64,000 bases of DNA. Origin: Sphingobacterium spiritivorum ATCC 33861 (GTDB lineage Bacteria > Bacteroidota > Bacteroidia > Sphingobacteriales > Sphingobacteriaceae). The stretch spans positions 1-64,000 of the forward strand of contig NZ_GL379780.1 of NCBI RefSeq assembly GCF_000143765.1, given 5' to 3'. Shown in pieces: positions 24,159 to 32,633 of the stretch; position 1 is the stretch's first letter; each line of letters starts with the position of its first letter. The notes beneath the pieces are model-generated. The model was not told the DNA's origin. It was given only the letters and a program-made list of their open reading frames with translations, and searched no databases. The position numbers were made by a program, and so were the translations under genes.

Positions 24159-24174
24159 GCAGGAATTTTAGAAT

Positions 24175-25080
24175 ATGGAAAAATTAAAGGGTGCTATCGC
24201 AGTTTTTTTAGGGGCAAGTAGTTTTGGTATATTATCCACCTTTGTAAAAAAGGCTTATGCTCAAAACTTCACACTGGCAGAGGTAATCGGTATGCAGGTA
24301 CTTTTCGGAATGGTGATTTTGTGGGCTATTTACTTTGGAGTACGAATATTTAATAAGGAACGATTGGATAAGTATCCCAAGAAGACCAAAGTATGGACAA
24401 TATTGATCAGCGGATTTTCTACCGGTCTGGTCAGTATCCTGTATTATAAATGTGTATCTCTGGTACCTGCTTCACTGGCAATCGTACTGCTGATGCAATA
24501 TATCTGGATAGGTGCATTAATAGAATTTATTCTTTTCCGGTCTAAACCATCCCGAAAACAGGCTATCGGAATAGTTGTCATTCTCCTCAGCACTTTACTA
24601 GCTACAGGTCTGGTTGATAAAGGAATTGCATCTTTTGATCTGGCAGGAATTGGATACGGCTTGCTGGCCGCAACAGGATACGCATCCTTCCTCATTGTCA
24701 ACGGACGTGTTGGAAATGATTATCCCCCTATTCAGAAAAGTGGCCTGATGGTGACCGGATCATGTATATTGATCTTTATTCTTTTCCGTCCATTATCCTT
24801 GTTTACAGGAGAATTGGGCGACGGGATTTGGTATTTCGGATTGATTCTCTCTATATTCGGGACCGTATTACCACCCCTTCTGTTTGCTTACGGGATACCG
24901 AAGATCGGAGTTTCACTGAGCAGCATATTAAGTGCTGCAGAGCTCCCGGTGGCTGTCTGTATGTCTTACTTCGTATTGACCGAGCAGGTCACTTTGCTTC
25001 AATGGATCGGAGTAGTGATCATTCTATTGATTGTAATATGGATGAATCTGAATAAAGAGAAGGCTACAGAAACAGTCTGA
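24175..25080 (+). CDS. EamA-family (DMT superfamily) transporter
   Basis: 301 residues with ten membrane helices arranged as two five-helix EamA repeats (about 1-140 and 150-295). The start GAIAVFLGASSFGILSTFVK and the second-repeat end LSAAELPVAVCMSYFVLTEQ are typical. These inner-membrane transporters export amino acids or other small metabolites; the substrate cannot be told. Monocistronic, with a bidirectional terminator shared with mtaB. Confidence 0.9.
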   Translation: MEKLKGAIAVFLGASSFGILSTFVKKAYAQNFTLAEVIGMQVLFGMVILWAIYFGVRIFNKERLDKYPKKTKVWTILISGFSTGLVSILYYKCVSLVPASLAIVLLMQYIWIGALIEFILFRSKPSRKQAIGIVVILLSTLLATGLVDKGIASFDLAGIGYGLLAATGYASFLIVNGRVGNDYPPIQKSGLMVTGSCILIFILFRPLSLFTGELGDGIWYFGLILSIFGTVLPPLLFAYGIPKIGVSLSSILSAAELPVAVCMSYFVLTEQVTLLQWIGVVIILLIVIWMNLNKEKATETV

Positions 25081-25091
25081 CACGATAATAA

Positions 25092-25125
25092 AAAAAGACC
25101 GACTGGAAATCCTGTCGGTCTTTTT
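25092..25125. terminator. Bidirectional terminator between EamA gene and mtaB
   Basis: AAAAAGACCGAC and GTCGGTCTTTTT form a 12-bp stem with a 10-nt loop. A and T runs on both flanks let it serve both convergent genes. Confidence 0.92.
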
Positions 25126-25150
25126 CGTTTTATATGTTTATGTTTCCTTG

Positions 25151-26473
25151 TTAGGCGTGAATAAATACTTCAGGTAATTCTTCTATTTCCACCTCTCCGG
25201 TCTCTGTAATCGAAGTGAATCTTACCTGAATCACTTCATTAACCAGAAGGGGATCATAAGCGGTACGCACTTTTACATAGTTTTTGGAGAACCCATGCAT
25301 GAAACCTTCTTTTTCATCACTTTCAAAAAGTACATCTCCGATTTTACTTAATTGATTTTCGTAAAATGCCCGGCGTTTTTTTTCGGAAAGGATATGTAAC
25401 ATTTTGCTGCGGTCACTTCGTTGTGCACCTGGGACAGCACCTTCCATCTGCGCTGCAATCGTGTTTTCACGTTCTGAATATGTAAATACATGCAGGTACG
25501 AAATATCCATCTCATTGAGAAAGTTGTATGTATCCAGAAAATCCTCACGGGTTTCGCCTGGGAAACCAACAATCACATCGACTCCGATACAACAGTCCGG
25601 CATCAACGACTTTATTTTAGCGACACGTTCAGCATACAGTTCACGCTTATACCGGCGACGCATCATTCCTAAGATTTTATTATTTCCAGACTGTAACGGC
25701 ATATGAAAATGTGGAACAAAGCGTTTGGATTGTGCTACAAATTCAATAATATCATTTGCCAACAGATTTGGTTCTATAGAGGAGATACGAATACGATCTA
25801 TTCCTTCTACTTCATCCAGTGCCTTTACCAGATCCAGGAACCGATCCTGACGCTCCCCGTCGCGCACACCAAAATCACCGATATTGACACCCGTCAATAC
25901 TATTTCTTTTACACCTGACGCTGCGATTTCTTCTGCCTGACGAACGATATCCTCAATCTTGCCGGATCTGCTGGCTCCGCGAGCCAATGGAATTGTACAA
26001 AATGTACAGGAATAATCACACCCATCCTGGACTTTCAAAAATGTCCGGGTGCGATCACCAATAGAATAAGCCGACACAAACTGATTGGTCTCATCTATCG
26101 GCGCATTATGAACAATTGTCTTTTCCTGCTTGGTGAGATCATTGATATGTTCTATGATATTGAATTTTTCAGCAGCGCCCAGTACCATATCCACACCCGG
26201 TATATTCGCGATCTCCTGAGGTTTCAATTGGGCATAGCAACCAACAATAGTGATATAAGCATTCGGAGAATACTTCAGTGCCTCTTTGACGACTTTTCTA
26301 CACTTCTTATCAGCATGATCTGTTACAGAGCAGGTATTGATGACATATACATCTGCCTGGCTATTGAAAGCTGTGGTTTCATAACCGGCATCTTTGAATA
26401 TTCGGCCAATAGATGACGTCTCCGAAAAATTCAGTTTACATCCAAGGGTATAGAAAGCTACTTTTTTATTCAT
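25151..26473 (-). CDS. mtaB: tRNA (t6A37) methylthiotransferase MtaB
   Basis: 440 residues from the ATG at 26473 (MNKKVAFYTLGCKLNFSETS); an in-frame ATG at 26506 lies above the -7 box. The N-terminal methylthiotransferase domain has its three cluster cysteines in TLGCKLN, INTCSVTD and VGCYAQ. The radical-SAM motif CDYSCTFC lies at about residue 150, followed by a C-terminal TRAM-like domain. It converts t6A at position 37 of tRNA to ms2t6A. The family member is assigned as MtaB rather than MiaB or RimO from the TLGCKLNFSE start. TsaB, which takes part in making t6A, is encoded elsewhere in this window. Confidence 0.92.
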   Translation of the reverse strand: MNKKVAFYTLGCKLNFSETSSIGRIFKDAGYETTAFNSQADVYVINTCSVTDHADKKCRKVVKEALKYSPNAYITIVGCYAQLKPQEIANIPGVDMVLGAAEKFNIIEHINDLTKQEKTIVHNAPIDETNQFVSAYSIGDRTRTFLKVQDGCDYSCTFCTIPLARGASRSGKIEDIVRQAEEIAASGVKEIVLTGVNIGDFGVRDGERQDRFLDLVKALDEVEGIDRIRISSIEPNLLANDIIEFVAQSKRFVPHFHMPLQSGNNKILGMMRRRYKRELYAERVAKIKSLMPDCCIGVDVIVGFPGETREDFLDTYNFLNEMDISYLHVFTYSERENTIAAQMEGAVPGAQRSDRSKMLHILSEKKRRAFYENQLSKIGDVLFESDEKEGFMHGFSKNYVKVRTAYDPLLVNEVIQVRFTSITETGEVEIEELPEVFIHA

Positions 26474-26483
26474 AATAATTTTG

Positions 26484-26491
26484 CAAAAATA
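26484..26491 (-). promoter_or_regulatory. -7 promoter box of mtaB
   Basis: TATTTTTG on the minus strand, 10 nt before the ATG at 26473. It supports the shorter start. Confidence 0.5.
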
Positions 26492-26583
26492 CATAAAAAC
26501 TTGCAAAATGTGAGTTGTTGAAAAATTGTGACACTCTAATGGTTCTAAATCCCTTATCTTCGTATGTCTTTTAAATAAAAATC

Positions 26584-27405
26584 ATGAAACAGTATTTAGA
26601 TCTCCTTAAGCACGTATATACCAATGGTGTAACCAAGACTGACCGTACAGGTACAGGTACTAAGAGTGTGTTTGGCTATCAGATGCGTTTCAATTTAAAA
26701 GAGGGATTTCCTTTGGTTACGACAAAAAAATTGCATCTGCGTTCGATTATTCACGAACTGATCTGGTTTTTGAAAGGAGAAACCAATATTCAGTATTTAA
26801 AGGAAAATGGTGTGAGCATCTGGGATGAATGGGCAGATGAACAGGGTAATCTTGGTCCTGTATATGGCTCACAATGGCGTTCATGGCCAACTCCGGCCGG
26901 AGAGCACATTGATCAGATCGCTCAGGTAATCAAACAATTAAAAAACACACCTGACTCCCGCAGAATAATTGTATCCGCATGGAATGTAGCCGAAATAGAA
27001 CATATGGCTTTGCCTCCTTGTCATGCATTTTTTCAGTTTTATGTTGCTCCGGCCCAACCTGAAGCCGGCATTCTGAAACCACAGTTGTCCTGCCAGCTCT
27101 ACCAGCGGAGTGCAGATATATTTCTGGGTGTGCCTTTTAACATCGCATCTTATGCCTTGTTGACAATGATGGTCGCACAGGTTTGTGATATGGAACCTGC
27201 AGAATTTATTCATACACTCGGCGATGCACATATTTACAGCAATCACTTTGAGCAAACTGAATTACAACTGAGCAGGGATCCGAAGCCACTTCCGAAAATG
27301 ATCATCAATCCGGATGTTCGTGATATTTTTGATTTCAAATTCGGAGATTTTGAGCTGGTAGATTACGAATCTCACCCGCATATCAAGGCGCCAGTAGCCG
27401 TTTAG
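26584..27405 (+). CDS. thyA: Thymidylate synthase
   Basis: 273 residues. It makes dTMP from dUMP with methylenetetrahydrofolate. Motifs seen: [17 protein letters not shown], the active-site Cys in [33 protein letters not shown] and the C-terminal APVAV. A -7-like TATCTTCG lies 21 nt upstream with one mismatch. It is followed by folA after 87 nt and the photolyase gene after that, which groups thymidylate synthesis, folate recycling and thymine-dimer repair. Confidence 0.97.
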   Translation: MKQYLDLLKHVYTNGVTKTDRTGTGTKSVFGYQMRFNLKEGFPLVTTKKLHLRSIIHELIWFLKGETNIQYLKENGVSIWDEWADEQGNLGPVYGSQWRSWPTPAGEHIDQIAQVIKQLKNTPDSRRIIVSAWNVAEIEHMALPPCHAFFQFYVAPAQPEAGILKPQLSCQLYQRSADIFLGVPFNIASYALLTMMVAQVCDMEPAEFIHTLGDAHIYSNHFEQTELQLSRDPKPLPKMIINPDVRDIFDFKFGDFELVDYESHPHIKAPVAV

Positions 27406-27492
27406 TAATAATCTCTAATACCGGAGTAAGAATTTAAGAACAGTCACATACAAAAAGAAAAAACAGTTCTAACCGACTACATCAATACGTAC

Positions 27493-27987
27493 ATGTCACA
27501 TTTGAAAATAACACTCATCGTTGCCGCAGCCGAAAACAATGTCATTGGTAAAGACAATCAAATGCCATGGCATTTGCCGAATGACTTTAAATACTTCAAG
27601 AAAAATACGCTCGAACACAGTGTCATTATGGGACGTAAAACATTTGAAGCCATTGGCAAAGCACTTCCGGACCGTCGTAATATTGTGATCTCGCGCAATC
27701 AGGATTTTCATCATCCGGATGTAGATACAGCTAATAGTCTGCAGGAAGCGATCTTGTACTGCCGGGATGAGCGAGAAGTATTTGTGATCGGCGGAGCGAA
27801 TATTTATGAACAAACTCTTCCTTTTGCACATAAAGTATTGTTGACACGTGTCCATACAACTATTGAAGGCGATGCTGTATTTCCTGTGTTAAATCCTGAA
27901 GAGTGGGCGCTGGAAAGTGAAGAAAAGCACTTTGCAGATGACAGACATGCCTTTGATTATACTTTCCAGATCTTCAACCGTAAGTAA
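27493..27987 (+). CDS. folA: Dihydrofolate reductase
   Basis: 164 residues. The substrate and NADPH sites are clear: IVAAAENNVIGKDNQMPWHL with the Trp-His-Leu, then KYFKKNT, HSVIMGRKTFEAIGKALPDR, VFVIGGANIYEQTL and the C-terminal FDYTFQIFNR. The active-site acid is Asp-type in NDFKYF, as in most bacterial enzymes. It regenerates tetrahydrofolate after ThyA. Its stop is 5 nt before the photolyase start, so they are cotranscribed. Confidence 0.96.
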   Translation: MSHLKITLIVAAAENNVIGKDNQMPWHLPNDFKYFKKNTLEHSVIMGRKTFEAIGKALPDRRNIVISRNQDFHHPDVDTANSLQEAILYCRDEREVFVIGGANIYEQTLPFAHKVLLTRVHTTIEGDAVFPVLNPEEWALESEEKHFADDRHAFDYTFQIFNRK

Positions 27988-27992
27988 TAGCA

Positions 27993-29306
27993 ATGTCTGC
28001 GGTACCAACAGTCATATTTTGGTTTCGACGTGACCTGAGACTCCAGGATAATCACGCTCTATTCCGTGCTTTAAATTCAGAAGCTGCGGTACAGCCGGTT
28101 TTTATATTTGACTCAACAATACTGACCAGGCTGGATGATCCGGCGGATGCCAGAGTAACATTTATTTACCAGCAACTTCAACTCCTACAGGAACAACTGA
28201 AGCCTTATGGCAGTAGTATCAGAACGTACTATGGTGAACCGGCAACAGTATGGGAAGAGATATATGAAGAATACACCCCCACTGCAGTATATGTAAATTC
28301 GGATTACGAACCGGCTGCGATTACCAGAGATCTTCTTGTCCGGGGAATTTTACAGCAATATAAGGTCGATTTTAACACATTCAAAGATCAGGTTATCTTT
28401 GAAAAAGCTGAAATCGTCAAAAATGACGGACTGCCATATACGGTATATACGCCTTACAAAAACAAATGGCTCACAACATTGGAGGAACAGCTTCCGCTTC
28501 CGTCTTATACTTCCGAGAATCTCCTTAAAAATCTTCGTCAGGCGAGTTATGCTCTCCCTTCTTTACAGGATCTTGGCTTTTCTCTGTCAACAATTCCATT
28601 TCCTGAAAAAACTTTCTTTACAGCAATAGCTGACTATGCTGATACAAGAGATATACCAGGCCTTGAAAACGGAACTTCTCATTTAGGTATACATCTGCGT
28701 TTCGGAACGATCAGTATAAGAAAATTAGTAGAACGGGCTTACCCGTCACAGAACAAAACCTACCTGCATGAGCTTATCTGGCGTGAGTTTTTTATGATGT
28801 GCCTGTGGCATTTTCCACATACGGTCAACCACGCGTATTACAGCAAATATGATCACATCCGATGGGAAAATAATGTAGCTCACTTTGAAGCCTGGTGTAA
28901 CGGACAGACCGGATATCCGCTGGTGGATGCCGGAATGCGTGAATTAAACACGACTGGTTTTATGCACAATCGGGTACGTATGCTGACAGCCAGTTTCCTC
29001 TGCAAGCATCTGTTGATCGACTGGAGATGGGGAGAGGCTTATTTTGCACAGAAATTATTAGATTATGATCAAAGTGCGAATATCGGCAACTGGCAATGGG
29101 CTGCAGGTTGCGGCATGGATGCGGCACCCTACTTCCGTATCTTTAACCCGACCCTACAAACCAAAAAATTTGATCCTCAATTTGTTTATATCAAAAAATG
29201 GGTACCTGAATTTCAGGACTTCAGTTATCCTCCTCCCATTGTAGAACATGCATGGGCAAGAGATAGGGCATTAGCCCGATATAAAGCCGGTTTTGAGCAT
29301 TCATAA
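27993..29306 (+). CDS. phrB: Deoxyribodipyrimidine photolyase
   Basis: 437 residues. The N-terminal Rossmann half binds an antenna chromophore (VIFWFRRDLRLQDNHAL), the C-terminal helical half binds FAD (LHELIWREFFMMCLWHFP, GQTGYPLVDAGMRELNTTGF, MHNRVRMLTASFL, then GNWQWAAGCGMDAAPYFRIF). The Trp-rich WQWAAG segment and full length fit a class I CPD photolyase. It repairs UV-induced pyrimidine dimers with light. Many such enzymes use a methenyl-tetrahydrofolate antenna, which gives a plausible link to folA 5 nt upstream. Confidence 0.93.
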   Translation: MSAVPTVIFWFRRDLRLQDNHALFRALNSEAAVQPVFIFDSTILTRLDDPADARVTFIYQQLQLLQEQLKPYGSSIRTYYGEPATVWEEIYEEYTPTAVYVNSDYEPAAITRDLLVRGILQQYKVDFNTFKDQVIFEKAEIVKNDGLPYTVYTPYKNKWLTTLEEQLPLPSYTSENLLKNLRQASYALPSLQDLGFSLSTIPFPEKTFFTAIADYADTRDIPGLENGTSHLGIHLRFGTISIRKLVERAYPSQNKTYLHELIWREFFMMCLWHFPHTVNHAYYSKYDHIRWENNVAHFEAWCNGQTGYPLVDAGMRELNTTGFMHNRVRMLTASFLCKHLLIDWRWGEAYFAQKLLDYDQSANIGNWQWAAGCGMDAAPYFRIFNPTLQTKKFDPQFVYIKKWVPEFQDFSYPPPIVEHAWARDRALARYKAGFEHS

Positions 29307-29369
29307 CAAAAGAAGTATGCGTTTTTGTGCAATTTTTAATTAACTTCACTTAAGAATTGTCTACAGATT

Positions 29370-30620
29370 ATGAAAAAAGCCCTTTTTATTGTTCTCAACT
29401 TAATCGCCATGCATAGTTTTGCACAAAAAACAGATACAATTTATCTGGAAAAATTACTAAGAAGTCATCCTGATTTATTCGGGAAAATCCTGAGCCATCC
29501 TACGCATAACGAAGTACAGATTATCTATACACAGATAGACAGGGATAAAAATAATATTCCGCACTTCAGATCGTTCACCTACAGACTCAATCCTCATTGG
29601 TATTTCTATCCAGCCAGTACTGTTAAATTGCCCACTGCGATCCTGGCTTTAGAAAAGATTAACGAACTAAACATTAAAGGACTGACAAAAGATACTCCTC
29701 TGAAAATAGATTCTGCGTTTGAAAAGCAGACCCTGGTAGATCGTGATTCTTCTTCAGAAAGCGGACTGCCAAGCGTTGGCCAGTATGTCCGCAAAATCCT
29801 GCTGACCAGCGACAACGATGCTCAAAACAGACTGTTTGAATTTATTGGCCGCGAAGAATTAAATAAGAAACTAAAGAAATACGGAACCCGAAACAGCCGG
29901 ATAGTCAACCGTCTTGCCATAGGAGACAAAGGTATATGGGCAAAACACACAAACCCTGTAACATTCTATGACGGAGACAAAATATTATATCATCAGGAAG
30001 CCCGTTATGATGCCAGTGATTACCCTATGGATCTCAAAAATACGGTACAGGGAAAAGGATATATGAATGAGAAAGATGAAATTGTATATCAGCCATGGAG
30101 CTTTGAGGGTCTGAATGTATATGCGCTGGAAGATCAGCAGCTCATCATGAAAAAATTACTTTTTCCTGAAGCTTACAGACCTTCAGAAAGATTTAAGCTC
30201 TCAAAGGCAGACTATGATTTTGTATATGATTATATGTCCCGCTATCCCTTCGAGTCGGAGTATCCAAAGTATGATGAAAATGAATTTTGGCCCACATACA
30301 GCAAACTTTTATTCTATGGACGTGACAAACAAGCCGTCTTAAATCCGGACATACGAATCTTTAATAAATACGGAGATTCCTACGGATACAATATTGACAA
30401 TGCTTATATCGTAGATTTTAAAAACGGAGTCGAATTTCTGCTTGCAGCTGTAGTTCAGTCTAATGAAGACGGAATTTATAATGACGGGATTTATGAATAT
30501 GAAACCGTGACTTATCCGTTCTTAAAAAATCTGGGACAACTGCTTTATCAGGAAGAATTAAAAAGACCTAAGAAAATAAAGCCTGATCTGACAAAATTTG
30601 ATTTCAGAAAAAAACATTAA
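29370..30620 (+). CDS. Class A beta-lactamase-like serine hydrolase
   Basis: 416 residues with a signal peptide (about 1-18, SFAQ). The SxxK motif PASTVKLPTA (Ser83, Lys86) and the SDN motif LLTSDNDAQN (147-149) fit the beta-lactamase/transpeptidase-like fold. The third motif, normally KTG, reads KYGDSYGYNIDNA near residue 330, followed by the strand GVEFLLAAVV. It is about 120 residues longer than a class A beta-lactamase, with extra sequence before the KYG strand. Substrate unknown; peptidoglycan peptide or beta-lactam hydrolysis are both possible. It is convergent with ddl. Confidence 0.8.
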   Translation: MKKALFIVLNLIAMHSFAQKTDTIYLEKLLRSHPDLFGKILSHPTHNEVQIIYTQIDRDKNNIPHFRSFTYRLNPHWYFYPASTVKLPTAILALEKINELNIKGLTKDTPLKIDSAFEKQTLVDRDSSSESGLPSVGQYVRKILLTSDNDAQNRLFEFIGREELNKKLKKYGTRNSRIVNRLAIGDKGIWAKHTNPVTFYDGDKILYHQEARYDASDYPMDLKNTVQGKGYMNEKDEIVYQPWSFEGLNVYALEDQQLIMKKLLFPEAYRPSERFKLSKADYDFVYDYMSRYPFESEYPKYDENEFWPTYSKLLFYGRDKQAVLNPDIRIFNKYGDSYGYNIDNAYIVDFKNGVEFLLAAVVQSNEDGIYNDGIYEYETVTYPFLKNLGQLLYQEELKRPKKIKPDLTKFDFRKKH

Positions 30621-30674
30621 AAAAAATCCGCCATTTGGAAGACATGCATAGCGTGTATGTCTTCCAAATGGCGG
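30619..30674 (-). terminator. Terminator of ddl
   Basis: Perfect 18-bp arms 30628-30645 and 30657-30674 with an 11-nt loop. On the minus strand the stem is followed by a run of T residues, so its main role is to stop ddl transcription. Confidence 0.9.
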
Positions 30675-30696
30675 TATAGCCCTGAACATTACTGAT

Positions 30697-31701
30697 CTAT
30701 TTTTTTAACGCTACCTCTATCAGGTCCCCGTAAAAATCTGTTTCTTTCATTCCGGCAGCGCGTACCTGTTGCGGAATAAAACTCTGAGCTGTCTGCCCCG
30801 GGATGGTATTGATTTCAATAAAGTAGAACTTATCTGTTCCGTTTTCCAGGAAAAAGTCAATTCTGACCATCCCTTTACAATTTAACCGGATATATACTTC
30901 TTTGAGTAAGGCTGCTATTCTAGACTGTTGCTCTTCGGTAAGATCCGCCGGTGTAATCTCTTCAGTCAATCCAGGGGTATATTTTGCTTCATAATCGAAA
31001 AACTCACGTGTAGTTTTCACTTCAGTTGCAGGAAGAACAGTTAATAAGCCTTCTACATTCCGATAAATACCCTGTGAAAATTCCCGTCCTGTCACAAATT
31101 CTTCCACAATAACCTGCTTGCCTGTATTCTCTGCATCAAATGCTTTATCAATTGCTTCAGCCAATTCCTCATTGGTTTTCACCTTAGTCATACCTATACT
31201 GCTTCCTCCGGCATTCGGTTTTACAAAATACGGCAGGGACAGATTAGCTTGTACAGTTGCTACAGCCTCAGCACGCTGTGCTTCAAACAACAGCACAGAT
31301 TTTGCCATATGCAAATCCGGAATACCAGCAAGTACTGCTTTAGTATATCCTTTATTCATTGTCAGTGAAGAAGTCAGTGCATCACAGGAAGTATAAGGAA
31401 TATCCAGCATATCAAAATATCCCTGCAAACGTCCGTCTTCACCAGGAGTTCCGTGGATCAGAATAAAAGCAAGATCAAACCGGATAGTTTCATGGTCAAG
31501 CGGAAGTGTAAAGTTTTCACGATTGACCGTAAATTTAACGCCTTGTTCATTCACATGAAACCAGTGGTCTTTTGTAATTGTAATCAGGTAGACATCATAT
31601 TTATTGTGATCCAGCTGACTATACACAAATGCAGAACTTTTAAAAGAAACTTCTGCTTCTCCTGTATAACCTCCGGTTAATAATGCTATTTTTGCTTTCA
31701 T
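30697..31701 (-). CDS. ddl: D-alanine--D-alanine ligase
   Basis: 334 residues. ATP-grasp ligase that joins two D-Ala for the peptidoglycan stem. Seen: LLTGGYTGEAEVSFKSS with the serine of the D-Ala site, ILIHGTPGEDGRLQGYFDML, PYFVKPNAGGSSIGMTKVK, VIVEEFVTGREFSQGIY and FYFIEINTIPGQTAQSFIPQ, the last carrying metal and D-Ala contacts. Monocistronic with a TATATTTG box 22 nt upstream. Divergent from the PASTA-mltG operon, so cell-wall genes flank this intergenic region. Confidence 0.96.
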   Translation of the reverse strand: MKAKIALLTGGYTGEAEVSFKSSAFVYSQLDHNKYDVYLITITKDHWFHVNEQGVKFTVNRENFTLPLDHETIRFDLAFILIHGTPGEDGRLQGYFDMLDIPYTSCDALTSSLTMNKGYTKAVLAGIPDLHMAKSVLLFEAQRAEAVATVQANLSLPYFVKPNAGGSSIGMTKVKTNEELAEAIDKAFDAENTGKQVIVEEFVTGREFSQGIYRNVEGLLTVLPATEVKTTREFFDYEAKYTPGLTEEITPADLTEEQQSRIAALLKEVYIRLNCKGMVRIDFFLENGTDKFYFIEINTIPGQTAQSFIPQQVRAAGMKETDFYGDLIEVALKK

Positions 31702-31723
31702 AAAATTTAGTGATTCTTATTAG

Positions 31724-31731
31724 CAAATATA
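31724..31731 (-). promoter_or_regulatory. -7 promoter box of ddl
   Basis: TATATTTG on the minus strand, 22 nt before the ATG at 31701. Confidence 0.45.
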
Positions 31732-31863
31732 ATTTGCTATGCACGGAAAAACGAATAATTTTGTTTTAATTATGGTATAATACTTAACTTAAAACCAAAG
31801 CGTGGCTTCAAGTTTGTATGTACTTTTTTATTTATACTCAATATAGGGTCTTAGATTACTAAA

Positions 31864-32622
31864 ATGTCAAAAATATTCACCTACTTAAGGACTGATACCT
31901 TCAGAAAGAATTTATTGTTAGCAATTGCCTTTTTTGTTGTCCTTTTTCTGGGCATTTACTTTGGATTAGGGATTTATACAAAACATAATGAAGCGATTCC
32001 GGTACCGAAAGTTAAAGGAATGATAATCGAACAGGCTATTGATGCCCTGGACAATGCCGGATTGGATTATCAGATTGATTCTGTTTATCAGATGGATGCC
32101 AAGCCGGGTCTGGTGATTGAACAGGATCCTGAACCCAATTTTCATGTTAAAAGCGGACGCACGATTTATCTGACCATTATCTCTAAAACTGCACCGGAAG
32201 TTGATTTCCCGAATATTATTGACAAGACGCTTATTGAAGCCTCTGCCATACTGAAAAATCATGGGTTCCGTGTAGGAGATACAACTTATATCGCGGATAT
32301 TGCGAAGGATGTAGTATTAGATGTAAAATTTGCAGGTCAAAAGTTAAAACCCGGACGTATGGTACCTAAGGGTTCACGTATCGAACTTGTCCTGGGTGAC
32401 GGTCGCGGGGAAGATGAGATAAATATTCCTAATCTGTTAGGACTGACATTAACAGAGGCTAAATTCGCATTACAAGGTGTAGGACTGAATGTCGGTGTAG
32501 TACAATATCAGGGAACAGTAAGTGATTCTACAGCAGCACGTGTCATCAGTCAGACTCCTGACACGACAGCAGGTCTGGTGAGTCTAGGAACTCCTATTAA
32601 CCTTTCACTTTCTCAGCAATAG
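31864..32622 (+). CDS. PASTA-domain membrane protein
   Basis: 252 residues. A short cytosolic N-terminus, one membrane helix (about residues 20-37, LAIAFFVVLFLGIYFGLG), then three PASTA domains (about 45-110, 112-180, 182-252) starting VPKVKGMIIEQAIDALDNAG, then FPNIIDKTLIEASAILKNHG, then IPNLLGLTLTEAKFALQGVG. PASTA domains bind peptidoglycan fragments or transpeptidase partners. No kinase or penicillin-binding domain is attached, so it is a stand-alone sensor or scaffold. It heads an operon with mltG (11 nt gap). Confidence 0.92.
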   Translation: MSKIFTYLRTDTFRKNLLLAIAFFVVLFLGIYFGLGIYTKHNEAIPVPKVKGMIIEQAIDALDNAGLDYQIDSVYQMDAKPGLVIEQDPEPNFHVKSGRTIYLTIISKTAPEVDFPNIIDKTLIEASAILKNHGFRVGDTTYIADIAKDVVLDVKFAGQKLKPGRMVPKGSRIELVLGDGRGEDEINIPNLLGLTLTEAKFALQGVGLNVGVVQYQGTVSDSTAARVISQTPDTTAGLVSLGTPINLSLSQQ

Positions 32623-32633
32623 AAAATATAATC

